A DNA stretch of 64,000 nt from Ephydatia muelleri (lineage: Eukaryota; Porifera; Demospongiae; Spongillida; Spongillidae), in assembly GCA_013339895.1 (NCBI GenBank), contig JABACO010000001.1:28932898-28996897 (forward strand). Reading direction: 5' to 3'. The notes beneath the pieces were generated by a model. It did no database searches. It was not told the DNA's origin and was given only the letters and a program-made list of their open reading frames with translations. A program made the position numbers and the translations under genes. This document shows, piece by piece, positions 35,971-47,991 of the stretch (position 1 is the stretch's first letter; every line of letters starts with the position of its first letter).

Positions 35971-38914
35971 TCACTTTCCTAACAATGCTTTTGCATGGGA
36001 TAAAAAATCATAGATGAAGTGGACTAAAAAAAATGGATTTTCACTGCTTGCGTGAATTCGGGAGTCACCAGTTTCTGTCACAGATTGAGCATATTCCTCT
36101 CCTTTTAGAAGCAAATGATACTCTTCTTCAATGTTAACAGTCAAGATTGCATCTTTCTTAGCTACAGATAATTAACCTGCATCACAAGGATGTGTTCACC
36201 AACACGATTCAAAGTACCTCCAAAACCATGCTGTGACATGTAAATGCTGGGAACTTGTATCACAGCAAGGGTAAAATGTATTGGTTGTTGCTTTTTCAAG
36301 ACACGAAAAACTTCTGTTTCTTCATGTGTGGAAAGTGAAGTGTATTTCTTTCCCCCAACTAAGATTGATTGATATTCCACATCTCTATGTTTTGCCATGG
36401 TAACTGCTTCATAAATAGTACTTGCATGAACATATCCCTGTTAAGAAAATTCATTTTATGGATAATTTTATTCAATTAACGTACTGGGAAATAAGAAGTA
36501 TTTAGCTTCATGGAACTTTGTACATTTCCACTGTGAAACTTAAGGAAATCTCTTAGGCATTCTGAATTTGAGAATGACAACTCCATGTTTCAGTTATTGG
36601 ATGACCTAATCACATAACCATGTACCGCTCTTTCAAGAGTATAACACCAGTAATTGTCTGGGCTTGAAAAGCCTTTGATATCCTCAGGGTAATGTATCAG
36701 GTTATGCAGTGTTACGACACAACTCTTTAGGCCCTCAACGACTTCAGTGAGGATGTTATGCCTGAGAATTATCTGCTTAAGAAGTTGAATATCATCAGAC
36801 CAACTGCTTCGTCCTATTTGGAAGATCATTTCAGTTATGCGAACAATTAGTATCCACACATGATATTCATCATCAGGTAGGATTCCTCCTAGTACATATT
36901 CTCATGCTGGATAGCAAATTTTCTGCAACTCTTCTGCCTTCCAAAACCCTAATGGCTTGGTAACTGAGGTTGGAAGTCTGCCATCCTTCAGTTCTAAAGC
37001 ATGTGCATGCAATTGTAGAGAACACTGGTATATCTTATAACATGATTATAGCTTATATGTAAGCTAGTAATTAACCAGCTTATTATACAAGTGTCAATGT
37101 ATGTGCCAACATATTAAGTTAAAGTTAGCAATATACCCGATGTCCATGGAATGGCTGCCAGTCTTACATCAATTTCATTTCAATTCCAGCTTCCAAATAC
37201 CTCAGAAGATGGTGATGAATAATTTTAAGGGTAATATCATGCATGGCATCAAAAGTGAGATCCTTTAAAATATTGAACCCATAAGCAGCATAGAGTCGGT
37301 GCAGTAGAGACCAGTGAAAACCACTCTCTCGTGCAATAGCAGCATGAACTGTAGGCCGATCCTCACATTCAATGTCTTTCATAGTTTGCACAAACATATT
37401 CAGGTTTCTTTCATCACTTGGGTATCTGGTGTGATATCTGTAGTTACCATAGTAATAGTGGTTAGACTCTGAACCTTGGGCACCTGTGGAATTTAAATAA
37501 ATATTGTGATGCATTATGGCTGAAAAACAATGTTCATACCAACAACATTGCAACGTCTGCAGGGCTGAATTCCTCCTTGGATAAATTTTCCAACCTGTGA
37601 GCTTGAGCAGGGGAGTCCCCAGTCCATAGTAGTAGAATGCACCATATTACTATCTTTCCAGGGAGAAGTCCTTCACATGATCTGGTGTATTCAACCTCAA
37701 TGCCTAAAAAAAAATCTTTTAAGTGATGTACACAGCCACCTCCATTACCATTTACAAATAGATCCTCTAATTCTTTAACAAGAATCTCCAGAAATGGATC
37801 AAGAGATATTGGACACTTATTAGGCAGTAGATAGCTTGAAACAAAACCAGAGACATACACCTCTTCTGTACTGCATCGATCAGACTTTTTCATTGTGACA
37901 ATTGACACCTCAATATTAGTACACTAAAGTTAGCCAGCATGCAGGCTAATAATAACTACTCACCACAACTGTGTTTACATGATGTGCTGAAAGGTTGCCA
38001 CCCATCCCAATGGCCTATAAGAGCAATGTTTCTAGGACCTCCACTAGTAACATTGGGTTTGTGCTCAAACCATTAGGACACTGAATAGATTTGCTGCATT
38101 CATAATGCTCTTCAATGTGTGTTTCTGGTAAAAGCCCTAATTCATCCTTGATGGATTGACTGCCCACAACTTGCTTGCAGTTTGGGCACAAAGCTGGTAT
38201 AACCCATCTTGCTTCAGGGTTCCAAAACCATGAAAGTTCTTTGAACCTTTCTCCATCCCATATTTCATTCTGAGCAAAAAGAGCTTCATTACTGAGCCAG
38301 TGATCTCTCTCCTTCCAATGAGCCATCATCTTCTCACAGAATTAGGATTGCTGCACTATCTCCTTATTTTATCATGTAGGCTCAAATAATAGTAAGTTAA
38401 TTGACCTTTTTGTCCACAGTGTCTAATGAGAGTGATAGAAATGATAAGTTGCCAAATAAATATGAGCCATGTATTTATGTGTTTATGAATTCATGGTTAA
38501 AGAAAACTCACATGATTATACATTAGCCTTGCAGGCTAGCTTAATCATGCAGTTTAACTACATAGCGGGCATGCATGCTTAGACTAAGCTACATGTACGT
38601 ATATACAACTGTATATACAAGCAGCAAATCAGCTAGCAAATACTTTTTAAAAGAAATTCCATACACCAACTCACTTGCACAGTTCTTCTGGAATTTGTGA
38701 TATCATAGCAGCATGGATGCTCTCGATTGAAACCAATCCAATACTGAAATGCCTCAGTGTACCCTTCACCAGATAGCAACGAGATGCAATCTTGCCACGT
38801 TTTTGGCCAGTACTTTATGATATTTGGGTCGCCTTTGCAGTATAGATCACGACCGTAGTTTAAAACTCTCAAAAAGTGAGCTCGTGATGACGAAAATTCA
38901 CTTTGTATCTTCAT
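35971..38914 (-). pseudogene. Tnp2/EnSpm-like transposase-derived gene, degenerate
   Basis: Exons on the minus strand: 38914-38675 (MKIQSEF start, GTGAGT donor), ~38335-37965 (NPEARWVIPALCPNCKQ, GHWDGWQPF), ~37918-37534 (VYVSGFVSSYLLPNK, LLWTGDSPAQA), 37483-37168 (DAMHDITLK), ~36935-36480 (LHNLIHYPEDI, DNYWCYTLERAVHG) and 36437-35971 (GYVHAS, MAKHRDVEYQ, to TGA). The order of motifs is that of Tnp2-domain transposases with the DUF4218-like end, common in sponges and cnidarians. Lesions: a frameshift near 38055, in-frame TGA after ICYPA (~36903) and after RSSNN (~36590), and a one-base shift near 36165. No TIRs found. It is probably a dead CACTA-superfamily transposase. Confidence 0.65.
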
Positions 38915-38934
38915 TGCTCGTAAAACTGCTTCTC

Positions 38935-39515
38935 ATATGCAGAAATCAGCGGTCACCAAGAAAGTGATGATGTTCAAAAAGGCATCCTATAGCATGTGTT
39001 CCATTGCTAGTACATAGAGATAGTGTGGTTTGAATCTGTGTTGAATTTATAAGTACTAATGGTTCGGATGTATTCAAAACAAAGTAAGACTTACATGTAC
39101 ACCTATTTAAATGTACATTTGTATGAAAAATGGTTACTCTTGAATTTAATTAACTAACCGCAAGTTATAAAACATTTGTCACCTCATTTTTACGTGTAGA
39201 AAGGTTGTAAGGTGCAAACTGTGCAGAAATATTGAAGATTTCAGTTCAGGAAAGCAAAACATAGTTTCCCATTAACATGTACACAAAATCAATGTTTTCT
39301 GACCTAATTACTGTATTCCACTGGCTTTTAAAATTCAATCTTGAGTTGCCACCCTTTATTATGATTTGCAGCACACTGGGTACATGTTTTCATGCCATTT
39401 GTTTTTTCCATTACATAGATTTTTCTAGTTCGGGGATACTGGCGCCACCATCTTGACCATTATTGAATAAATGATCGTCAAAACAGAAACACGGCCGGCT
39501 ACATGTATGTACCAC
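38935..39515. repeat. Dispersed repeat R2, copy 1
   Basis: 39060-39515 is the inverted counterpart of 46990-47475 (shared blocks around ATGGCATGAAAACATGTACC, GGCGCCA and GCGGTTAGTTAATTAA). 38935-39055 is the inverted counterpart of 53640-53765. It is therefore a mosaic of two repeat segments that recur elsewhere in the window. Confidence 0.75.
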
Positions 39516-40785
39516 AGCAATTCGACCGTCCGCATGCGGGTGATTGCAAAATCCGCAATCAGTCACGCATCCGTGCAGACAACAAAACGTGTGCTTACGG
39601 CTATCGAGATCATAACAAATTTGAAAATTCACCGTCCAATTCAGTACGGGAATTCTCCATTTTTAATTAACCGTGTCAATTTATTTGCCAAACCTTAGAA
39701 TACGCTGTCAGTAGTGTCACTGTGAGTCTACTACGCCGATTATTTGAAAGGTATGTGATCATGCATGTCATTTGACTACAAGCTCGGCTAGTTTTTTACG
39801 CCAGAATTATGAGCATGGACTGAAATTGGAGTAGCTCCGATGAACTTGTGTCCACTAGCGCTGAAACAAGCTGATACTGTACCCATGATTTTTCCTGCAT
39901 TTGTGTTGTCTAGGAGACCTATTCCGTTATACGAGGCTTCATCGGACGATAAATTGGAGTTCTCTTGAAACATTATTCCCTTCCATTCACCTGGAGACAA
40001 TGAAGTTGCTGTGCAGTATAATTCTACAATATTATTGCAATGCATACACTGTATCATCTTGTTGCTTACTTCACTAATTAACGCTCACTTGCATTAGAAT
40101 TTTTGATTTGCAGTATTTAACGCTCACCCGATAGTAGACCTGTCTGATAGAAGACCTATCTGGCTCAACGTACAAAACTACTTGTGCATCACACTCGGAT
40201 CCGGGCGGGCAGTCTTGTTTACGGTAGGCCTACGCGGTACTAATTTCTAACTCATACATCTTGAGTACTGTTTAGTGATATTGTACTCTACATAGTAAAC
40301 TCAGAATCAGGGGCGTAGGAAGTGAAGCTTACGTTTGCTATTATAATCCTTACTAGTGTGACAGTGTGATAGGGGTACGTGTATTTGCGGGCAAACCCCC
40401 CCCTCCCCTCCAAAAAAAACAGCGCGGGCAGTGAACTCGCCATAGTAGATCAATCTTTTACATGTATGGTACAAGGCTCATGTGTATCGATTCGTGATTT
40501 ACTTTATTGCAGAGAAAATGTCAAGGTGCATCTCAATAGTCAATTCATAATCCTGGTTCTATTTTACCAGAGAGACCTGATGGTTGTGGCTTACTCTCCA
40601 TTGAGGACCAAGACCAAGGCCACTTGTGTAAGTGAAAATCTCTGTTGTAAAGTCATAGGGACAGCGTTTGTGGTAGAGCAAGTGTAAATGTGTGCATCCA
40701 CGCACATGTATGTTTGTGTACAAGTAGTACATTGGATATGTTTAAAGTGAGTGTGAGGGCCCCACCCATTTGGCCTACAGTGTTC
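39516..40785. other. Intergenic, no secure gene
   Basis: A minus-strand frame at 39788-40057 has a weak Ig-like look but is not supported. The rest shows nothing. Confidence 0.35.
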
Positions 40786-42640
40786 TTGGAGTCTTGCTGA
40801 CTGTGAGGGGTGTGGCTATCCTGTTGGGTCACGTGATTCTGAAAGAGTGTAAATCTGGTAAGCAGTTTGCCTCTATAGTTACAGGATACACATATTAACA
40901 TGTGTTTCTATTAAAAAAAATTTATGTGAAGCAAAGTTTGTCCAGTAAGCTTCACATTTGTGTGAGGCCTCACCCCAAAGGTCCTCTTGGGGTCACGTGA
41001 TTCTGAAGGGTGTGGCTAAGTCTGGTAAGCCGTTTGCCTCTAGTTACCTGATAAACATATTTACGTGTGTTTCTATACACTTTACTTTATGTGAAGCAAA
41101 GTTTGTCCAGTTAGCTTCACATTTGTGTGAGGCCTCACCCCAAAGGTCCTCTTGTGGTCACGTGATTCTGAAGGGTGTGGCTAAGTTTAGTAAGCCGTTT
41201 GCCTCTAGTTAACCTGTAAACATATTTACGTGTGTTTCTATACACTTTACTTTATGTGAAGTAAGGTTTGTCCAGTAAGCTTCACATTTGTGTGAGGTCT
41301 CACCCCAAAGGTCCTCTTGTGGTCATGTGATTCTGAAGGGTGTGGCTAAGTCTGGTAAGCCATTTGCCTCTAGTTACCCGATAAACATATTTACATGTGC
41401 TTCTGTACATTTTACTTTATGTGAAGCATGGTTTGTCCAGTAAGCTTCACATTTGTGTGAGGTCTCACCCCAAAGGTCCTCTTGTGGTCATATGATTCTG
41501 AAGGGTGTGGCTAAGTCTGGTAAGCCGTTTGCCTCTAGTTACCCGATAAACATATTTACATGTGCTTCTATACATTTTACTTTATGTGAAGCAAGGTTTG
41601 TCCAGTAAGCTTCACATTTGTGTGAGGCCTCACCCCAAAGGTCCTCTTGGGGTCACGTGATTCTGAAGGGTGTGGCTAAGTCTGGTAAGCCGTTTGCCTC
41701 TAGTTACCTGATAAACATATTTACGTGTGTTTCTATACACTTTACTTTATGTGAAGCAAAGTTTGTCCAGTTAGCTTCACATTTGTGTGAGGCCTCACCC
41801 CAAAGGTCCTCTTGTGGTCATGTGATTCTGAAGGGTGTGGCTAAGTCTGGTAAGCCGTTTGCCTCTAGTTACCTGATAAACATATTTACATGTGTTTCTA
41901 TACACTTTACTTTAAGTGAAGCAAAGTTTGTCCAGTTAGCTTCACATTTGTGTGAGGCCTCACCCCAAAGGTCCTCTTGGGGTCACGTGATTCTGAAGGG
42001 TGTGGCTAAGTCTGGTAAGCCGTTTGCCTCTAGTTACCCGATAAACATATTTACATGTGCTTCTATACATTTTACTTTATGTGAAGCAAGGTTTGTCCAG
42101 TAAGCTTCTCATTTGTGTGAGGCCTCACCCCAAAGGTCCTCTTGGGGTCACGTGATTCTGAAGGGTGTGGCTAAGTCTGGTAAGCCGTTTGCCTCTAGTT
42201 ACCTGATAAACATATTTATGTGTGTTTCTATACACTTTACTTTATGTGAAGCAAAGTTTGTCCAGTTAGCTTCACATTTGTGTGAGGCCTCACCCCAAAG
42301 GTCCTCTTGGGGTCACGTGATTCTGAAGGGTGTGGCTAAGTTAGGTAAGCCATTTGCCTCTTAGTTACCTGATAAACATATTTACATGTGCTTCTATACA
42401 CTTTACTTTATGTGAAGCAAAGTTTGTCCAGTAAGCTTCACATTTGTGTGAGGCCTCACCCCAAAGGTCCTCTTGGGGTCACGTGATTCTGAAGGGTGTG
42501 GCTAAGTCTGGTAAGCCGTTTGCCTCTAGTTACCCGATAAACATATTTACATGTGCTTCTATACATTTTACTTTATGTGAAGCAAGGTTTGTCCAGTAAG
42601 CTTCACATTGGTCTGAGACCTCACCCCAGTGGTCTTCTAA
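40786..42640. repeat. 165-bp tandem array, about 11 copies
   Basis: Units begin GTGAGGCCTCACCCCAAAGG and include GGTCACGTGATTCTGAAGG and TTTGTCCAGTTAGCTTCAC. Starts lie at 40962, 41127, 41292, 41457, 41622, 41787, 41952, 42117, 42282 and 42448, with a diverged unit before the first. Because 165 = 3 x 55, long open frames (up to 161 codons) run through the array. I regard them as by-products. Alternating variants (TTACATGTGC versus TTACGTGTGT) hint at pairwise amplification. Confidence 0.95.
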
Positions 42641-43228
42641 TTATAAGTGACTTGCAGCACTCACCAGAAATGCATTAAGAATCCAGTTTCACCAATCATG
42701 TGTATGAATTGCTTATCATATTGTTGACTTGGTTTTTTTTTAATGCTACTAATTGCGTTTGTGTGTTATTTATGTATCAGTGTATTGAATATGTGTTGTA
42801 TAAATTCATGTATATAAATGAAAATGATGTTTTTTAAAGCTTGCATTGGAGGCAATATTTTGTTTAGGTTCTGCAGCGTGATGATACTTATTATAAAGAG
42901 GCGGGGTACGTAAACAATCTATGTCTAGAATGAACCTAGTTCTCTCTCATGTCTGCTTATTGTATCAACCTTACAAAAGCTGCATGAGGATGTTGCCTTA
43001 GCTATCTCAACCTTACATTACATATAGACATGTCTTGCTGGCATATAAATACCTCACTGCGATCGCTGTTACTAAAACTGTATAACGGACAAGGAGTGGT
43101 TACATATTATGACAACGCATGCGCTTCGGTATAATAGCAGCGCCCTGAATCACGTGGTGATTATTTTCGTCTCCCGTCGGTAAGTGTTGAGCGAGTAAGT
43201 TGCATGCTCACAGAATGTTTATTTTCAG
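42641..43228. other. Upstream region of the 43.2-kb gene
   Basis: No coding sequence seen. CGTCG|GTAAGT at about 43180 could be the donor of an untranslated first exon preceding the acceptor at 43228. Confidence 0.3.
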
Positions 43229-43229
43229 G

Positions 43230-43736
43230 ATGTATGACAACTGTGGAACACTACATCTTCCACTGTTAGTCAAAGAGGTGCCATTTTATACCAAAAACGT
43301 CATACGAAAGCCAGGTGAGTTACCTTTTGTTGAATTGAAAGCTTTGCTTGTCAGGAAAGGGATAACGTTCAGCGAAGCGATTCAGGCAGGTTGTTGGTTA
43401 ATAAGAACGGCCAGCTACGCTATACACAGCGAGGTGAGCTGTCAAATACGTATTTTGTGCGACACCTTGTTTGCTTTCCCATAGTGAAATGTCAGGAACA
43501 GAATAATGGTGTTCTGTACTTGGCTGAAAAGTGTATTCCTTGATCTACCTGCAATATCGTGGCTGAACAAGAGCGCTAAAATGTACGCGATGTAACAGTA
43601 CGTCGCTTTTTGTTATCCTTTTCCTTCCGCACAGAGGGCGGTATGTTCTATGGGTATTCACTTTGACAGCACTGAACTATTCAGAAAGGTTTCTGTGGAA
43701 ATCAAATGTTACAACTTCACCGTCGAATGTTGGGAG
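43230..43736 (+). CDS. Two-exon gene fragment, function unknown
   Basis: After a TTTTCAG acceptor, exon 43229-43433 begins with ATG and is open for 68 codons (MYDNCGTLHLP, then FVELKALLVRKG, AIQAGCWLI) up to GAG|GTGAGC. Exon 43635-43736 follows a CACAG acceptor, stays in phase 0 for 34 codons (RAVCSMGIHFDS, then VECWE) and ends at GTAAGG. Two consecutive exons in phase with good splice sites make a real gene likely. It has no stop here: downstream exons would have to lie beyond or within the foldback element starting at 44196, which may have truncated it. I do not recognise the family. No signal peptide or membrane segment is visible. Confidence 0.45.
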
Positions 43737-44195
43737 GTAAGGCCATGTATTTATCGAAGTGGTGTTTCTGTTCTGCTTTCTTTTAGACTATGAACAAGGT
43801 TTTATCCCAGTTCTCTATCAAGACAACTTTCTATTTTGTTATTTTGTAACTTCGAAACAAATTAAATTTTTTTGAACCTTAACTATTATTAATCACATGT
43901 AGAATAATAATAATATAACTGGAATATTTAACCCGCTACGTCATACGATCGATAATCAATTGCGGGTATACGGTGCGTTCCTCGATCTCGTACAAAATTG
44001 CACGTTCACGCACGATGTAGATCGCGAATTACCCCGTGTGCATAAGAATTATCCTCCGGGACCGAGAAATCATTCGTATGAAATCGGTCCACTCACGATT
44101 TCGAGAGCACATGGCGCGCAAAATTCGAAAGCACGCTCTTCCGGGTGATATTGCGTGCTGTCACGGGCCCGGAATCAAAGCCCTGAATTGCTGTG
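43737..44195. other. Intronic or intergenic, no feature seen
   Basis: AT-rich; short frames at 43960-44195 match nothing. Confidence 0.35.
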
Positions 44196-46995
44196 TACCT
44201 TTACATGAAGCTTTACTAAATAATTATAGTTAGGTTTATTAACTCACAAAATGTTCACAAATGATTACTGGCCACATCCCCGCTTGGCAGGGGCGGATCC
44301 ATGCAGTATTATGGTAAGGGGCCGGGGTTCGCGGAGCCCTGGTTGAGTACGAAAACGGGGGGGGGGGGGGGTTCGAAATACAAGAATTGAGACGCGATTC
44401 GCCGAAGTGGCGCTCCGATTGTAATTTGATGCTTCATAACCGTTCAAATTTGTCCAACCCCACGGGTCCGTGGGGTCCGCTACAGCAACTTGGGTAACAT
44501 GTCACTTATGCGGGCAGTCTGCATTTGAGAACAGCTAATTATAAACGGCTTTCTATCTGAAATTTGTGACCACGCCAGCTGGCGTGTAAGGTGGGAGATA
44601 GGTCATCATTGATTAATTAATTCATGTCGCAGACATGCCAATTGTCTGTTCAGCATATACATGTGTACGAGGGTCTAAGTTTATATGGCTGCGGATCAGG
44701 TGTTGCATCCCTTAATTTCCCCCGCTTTTTTATTTGCAAGATCTATAGAACGTTTTGAAGCTGATCCGATTCGATTATTATTCAATGTCCTATTAATAAT
44801 AACGTACTGATCGCTCTGCATGCAATACATACTCGCAGATCACCTTTGCACGAACATTAGGTTTATTGACAATGTCACTTTTAACCTGGAGTCATCAATC
44901 CATTCAACCATGCATATTTGATCATAAATCAATTGAGCATTTATCCCAGTGAATTGTGAAGGACTCTATACTAGCTGCACGAAAGATTATAGTGGTAGTA
45001 AACAGATGCCAATACCTGACCTTTGTTATTGTCATAACCAGTAGTTGTAAGGAAACAATGCCTGCATACTATCTACTGCACTACCACATATCCAGAAATG
45101 GCCCATACATACGCGGTCATCCTGTTGTTTTTTTCCACATTAAATTTTAAACATGTTTAATATACTCTAAAAATCGATATGATTATAATGTGCATTTTTC
45201 ATGAAAAAAACATTAAGCACCCTTTTACTAAAATCAAGGCATTTAAATTAATTTCAACCGAAACTTTGGCTCACGTGCACATGTAACATTGATATCTGGT
45301 ATTATAATAAATAACGAAAGTCTATAATACAGCGTGCCAAAGCTTCTGCGCGAGGGTGTGGCTACTGTGGTACGCCCACGCATATGTGCATGGATTGAAA
45401 AGTCAGTTATTTGATAAATATATCATGCAACGCATGCCGATAGGGGTCTGACATGTGTGCACACAATATATGCCTCATGGCAGTGTGCAATGAGATCTGT
45501 TTTTCATTTAATTTATCATTGTCTATTGCTCGAACCCAGTGGGATATGCCTCATGACATTCTCATTGTCAGTAGCACTCGAGGCATTCCTTTCAAAGTGG
45601 TTGGATGTTTCAATGATTATACGTACGTTCTATCAGTATACATGAACAAGCTCGGCGATTTTTATATAGACTCTATTGCCTGGTAACCTCGGACAACGCT
45701 CAGTTACAATTTCCACACTTTTCGTGTTCATTTCACTAGTTATAACTAGTGAAATGAACACGAAAAGTGTGGAAATTGTAACTGAGCGATATCCGTGCAT
45801 GCATGCATTGCGATACATGCATGCGGTTGATGGTGCATTCAGATCCAACTATGCTGTCATACATTATGCAAGACAATACGGTGCAAGATAACATGACTGC
45901 ATGCACCGCTGCAGTAATGAATGCAGTTTACCCATATATACGCGTAGTCAAACCAGCTCTCAATTGTAAATGCATGATGAAGAGATTAGAACTAACTTGC
46001 TGCCCATGCAGGTCTACCAATTGCACTGATGCATGGATGTGCATTCGCTGTTATACATAATCAGTAGGCCTGCATACTTTTACTATCTGTGCGAGCGCAT
46101 GCACCTAAATTGGTGCACGTATTCAATTTATGCATGATGCATGCATATGGTATATGGATACAATGTAGAGTGCAGCAGATAGTATGCAGGCATTGTTTCC
46201 TTGCAACTACTGGTTATGACAATAACAAAGGTCAGGTATTGGCATCTGTTTACTACCACTATAATCTTTCGTGCAGCTAGTACAGTCCTTCACAATTCAC
46301 TGGGATAAATGTTCAGTTGATTTATGATCAAATATGCATGGTTGAATAGATTGATGGCTCCAGGTTAAAAGTGACACTGTCAATAAACCTAATGTTCGTG
46401 CAAAGGTGATCTGCGAGTATGTATTGCATGCAGAGCGATCACGCAACGTAATACGTTATTATAAATAATAATCGAATCGATCAGCTTCAAAACGTTCTAT
46501 AGATCTTGCAAATAAAAAAGCGGGGGAAATTAAAAGATCCAACACCGAACTGACTGATCCGCAGCCATATAAACCTAGTCCCTTGTATATATGCTCTGAA
46601 CAGACGATTTAATTAACGATGACCTTACTATATTATCTCCCACCTTACACGCCAGCTGGCGTGGTCACAAATTTCAGATAGAAAGCCGTTTATAATTAGC
46701 TGTTCTCAACTGCAGACAGCCCGCATAAGTGACATGTTACCCAAGTTGCTGTAACGGACCCGTGGGGTTGGACAAATTTGAACGGTCATGAAGCATCAAA
46801 CTAGAATCGGAGCGCCACTTCGGCGAATCGCGTCTCAGTTCTTGTATTTCGAAGCCCTCTCCCCCCCCCCCCCCCCCCGTTTGCGTACTCAACCAGGGCT
46901 CCGCGTACCCCGCCCCATTACCAAAATACTGCATGGATCCGCCCCAGCCAAGCGGGGATGTGGCCAGTAATAGTAGTAAAGCTTCATGTAAAGGT
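44196..46995. mobile_element. 2.8-kb foldback element
   Basis: The arms 44196-45100 and 46190-46995 are reverse complements with scattered differences. Shared blocks include GGCCACATCCCCGC, GGGGCGGATCCATGCAGTA, CACGCCAGCTGGCGTG and ATTGTCATAACCAG. GGGGCGGATCC plus a long G run looks like a hAT-type end. No transposase is encoded. The core 45110-46150 recurs inverted at 53770-54890, so the element is composite: a mobile core within longer inverted arms. No clear target duplication could be defined. Confidence 0.7.
45697..45788. repeat. Perfect 92-bp palindrome
   Basis: 46-bp arms with no spacer, centred between 45742 and 45743 on ACTAGTTATAACTAGT, starting CGCTCAGTTAC and ending GTAACTGAGCG. 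The related copy at 54150-54205 holds only one arm, so the palindrome arose here after the copies separated. Confidence 0.95.
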
Positions 46996-47480
46996 ACGTA
47001 CATGTAGCCGGCCGTATTTCTGTTATTACGACCATTTATTCAATAATGGTCAAGATGGCGGCGCCAGTTACCGAACATTGTTCAAAGGCTCCCCGAACTC
47101 TATGTAATGGAAAAAACAAATGGCATGAAAACATGTACCAATGTGCTGCAAATCATAATAAAGGGTGGCAACTCAATTTTTCGTTAAGATTCAATTAAGA
47201 AAACCAGTGGAATGCAGTAATTAGGTTAAAAAAACATTGATTTTGTGTACATTGTTGATGGGAAGCTATGTTTTGCTTTCCCGAACTGAAATCTTCAATG
47301 TAATGGTATATATATTTTTGCACAGTTTGCACCTTACAACCTTTCTACACGTCAAAATGAGGTGGCAAATGTTTTATAACTTGCGGTTAGTTAATTAAAT
47401 TCTAGAGTAACCATTTTTAAATAGGTGTAAATGTAACTTTGTTTTGTATACATCCGAACCATCGGAAGTTTCGTTAGAAA
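46990..47480. repeat. Dispersed repeat R2, copy 2 (inverted)
   Basis: Inverted counterpart of 39060-39515. It directly abuts the right arm of the foldback element. Confidence 0.75.
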
Positions 47481-47853
47481 CTTCCATATAGGATTTGACC
47501 CCGGCTATGAATATAATTAAAAATACGCGACCCGTCTGTAACAAGACTCCCGATGATCGGATCGTTTAGCTTGTTTTAGCAATCGATCTATAAGTAAAAA
47601 ATGAGTAGTTTCGTTTTTGTTTCACCGCGTGGTTGTAGAGAACAAAAGGGTACTGTCCGTCCTCGTACCCATTCCCGGAACAATGGGCGGGTCTCCTCCT
47701 TCTTCTTCTCCTTCTTGGCAATGCACAACTCGGGATAGGAACACTTTTAAACGATGTAATTTTCACCAATAGCTTCAGAATTGGCTGGAAGAGGTCCTTT
47801 ATGGATCAAATATATATTGGTAAACAATCGACTATACGGCTTATGTAAGACGT

Positions 47854-47895
47854 ATATCTAATTATACGTCTTATGTAAGACGTATAATTAGATAT
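47854..47895. repeat. Perfect hairpin, 20-bp arms
   Basis: The arms 47854-47873 and 47876-47895 (ATATCTAATTATACGTCTTA) are exact reverse complements with a 2-nt spacer. A shorter TTATGTAAGACGTAT repeat precedes it. Confidence 0.9.
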
Positions 47896-47991
47896 CTAAA
47901 AAATAAATGCACGGTACAGAGTATGTATAAAAAACTCTTCGGTGATTCAATCGTCGTTTTGGCGTGAAACGTGTGAAGTTGTTTTCCTCAA

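Noticed and set aside
35468..35974. 168-codon minus-strand frame
   Set aside because: It overlaps the collagen-like exons on the other strand and shows no recognisable domain.
39788..40057. Minus-strand frame with LYCTATS and GEWKG, possible Ig-like exon
   Set aside because: The second Cys and the YxC context are missing, and it resembles none of the three receptor copies; chance is as likely.
41618..42103. 161-codon frame as a repeat protein gene
   Set aside because: The frame exists because the unit is 165 bp; there is no start context, splice signals or non-repeat part.
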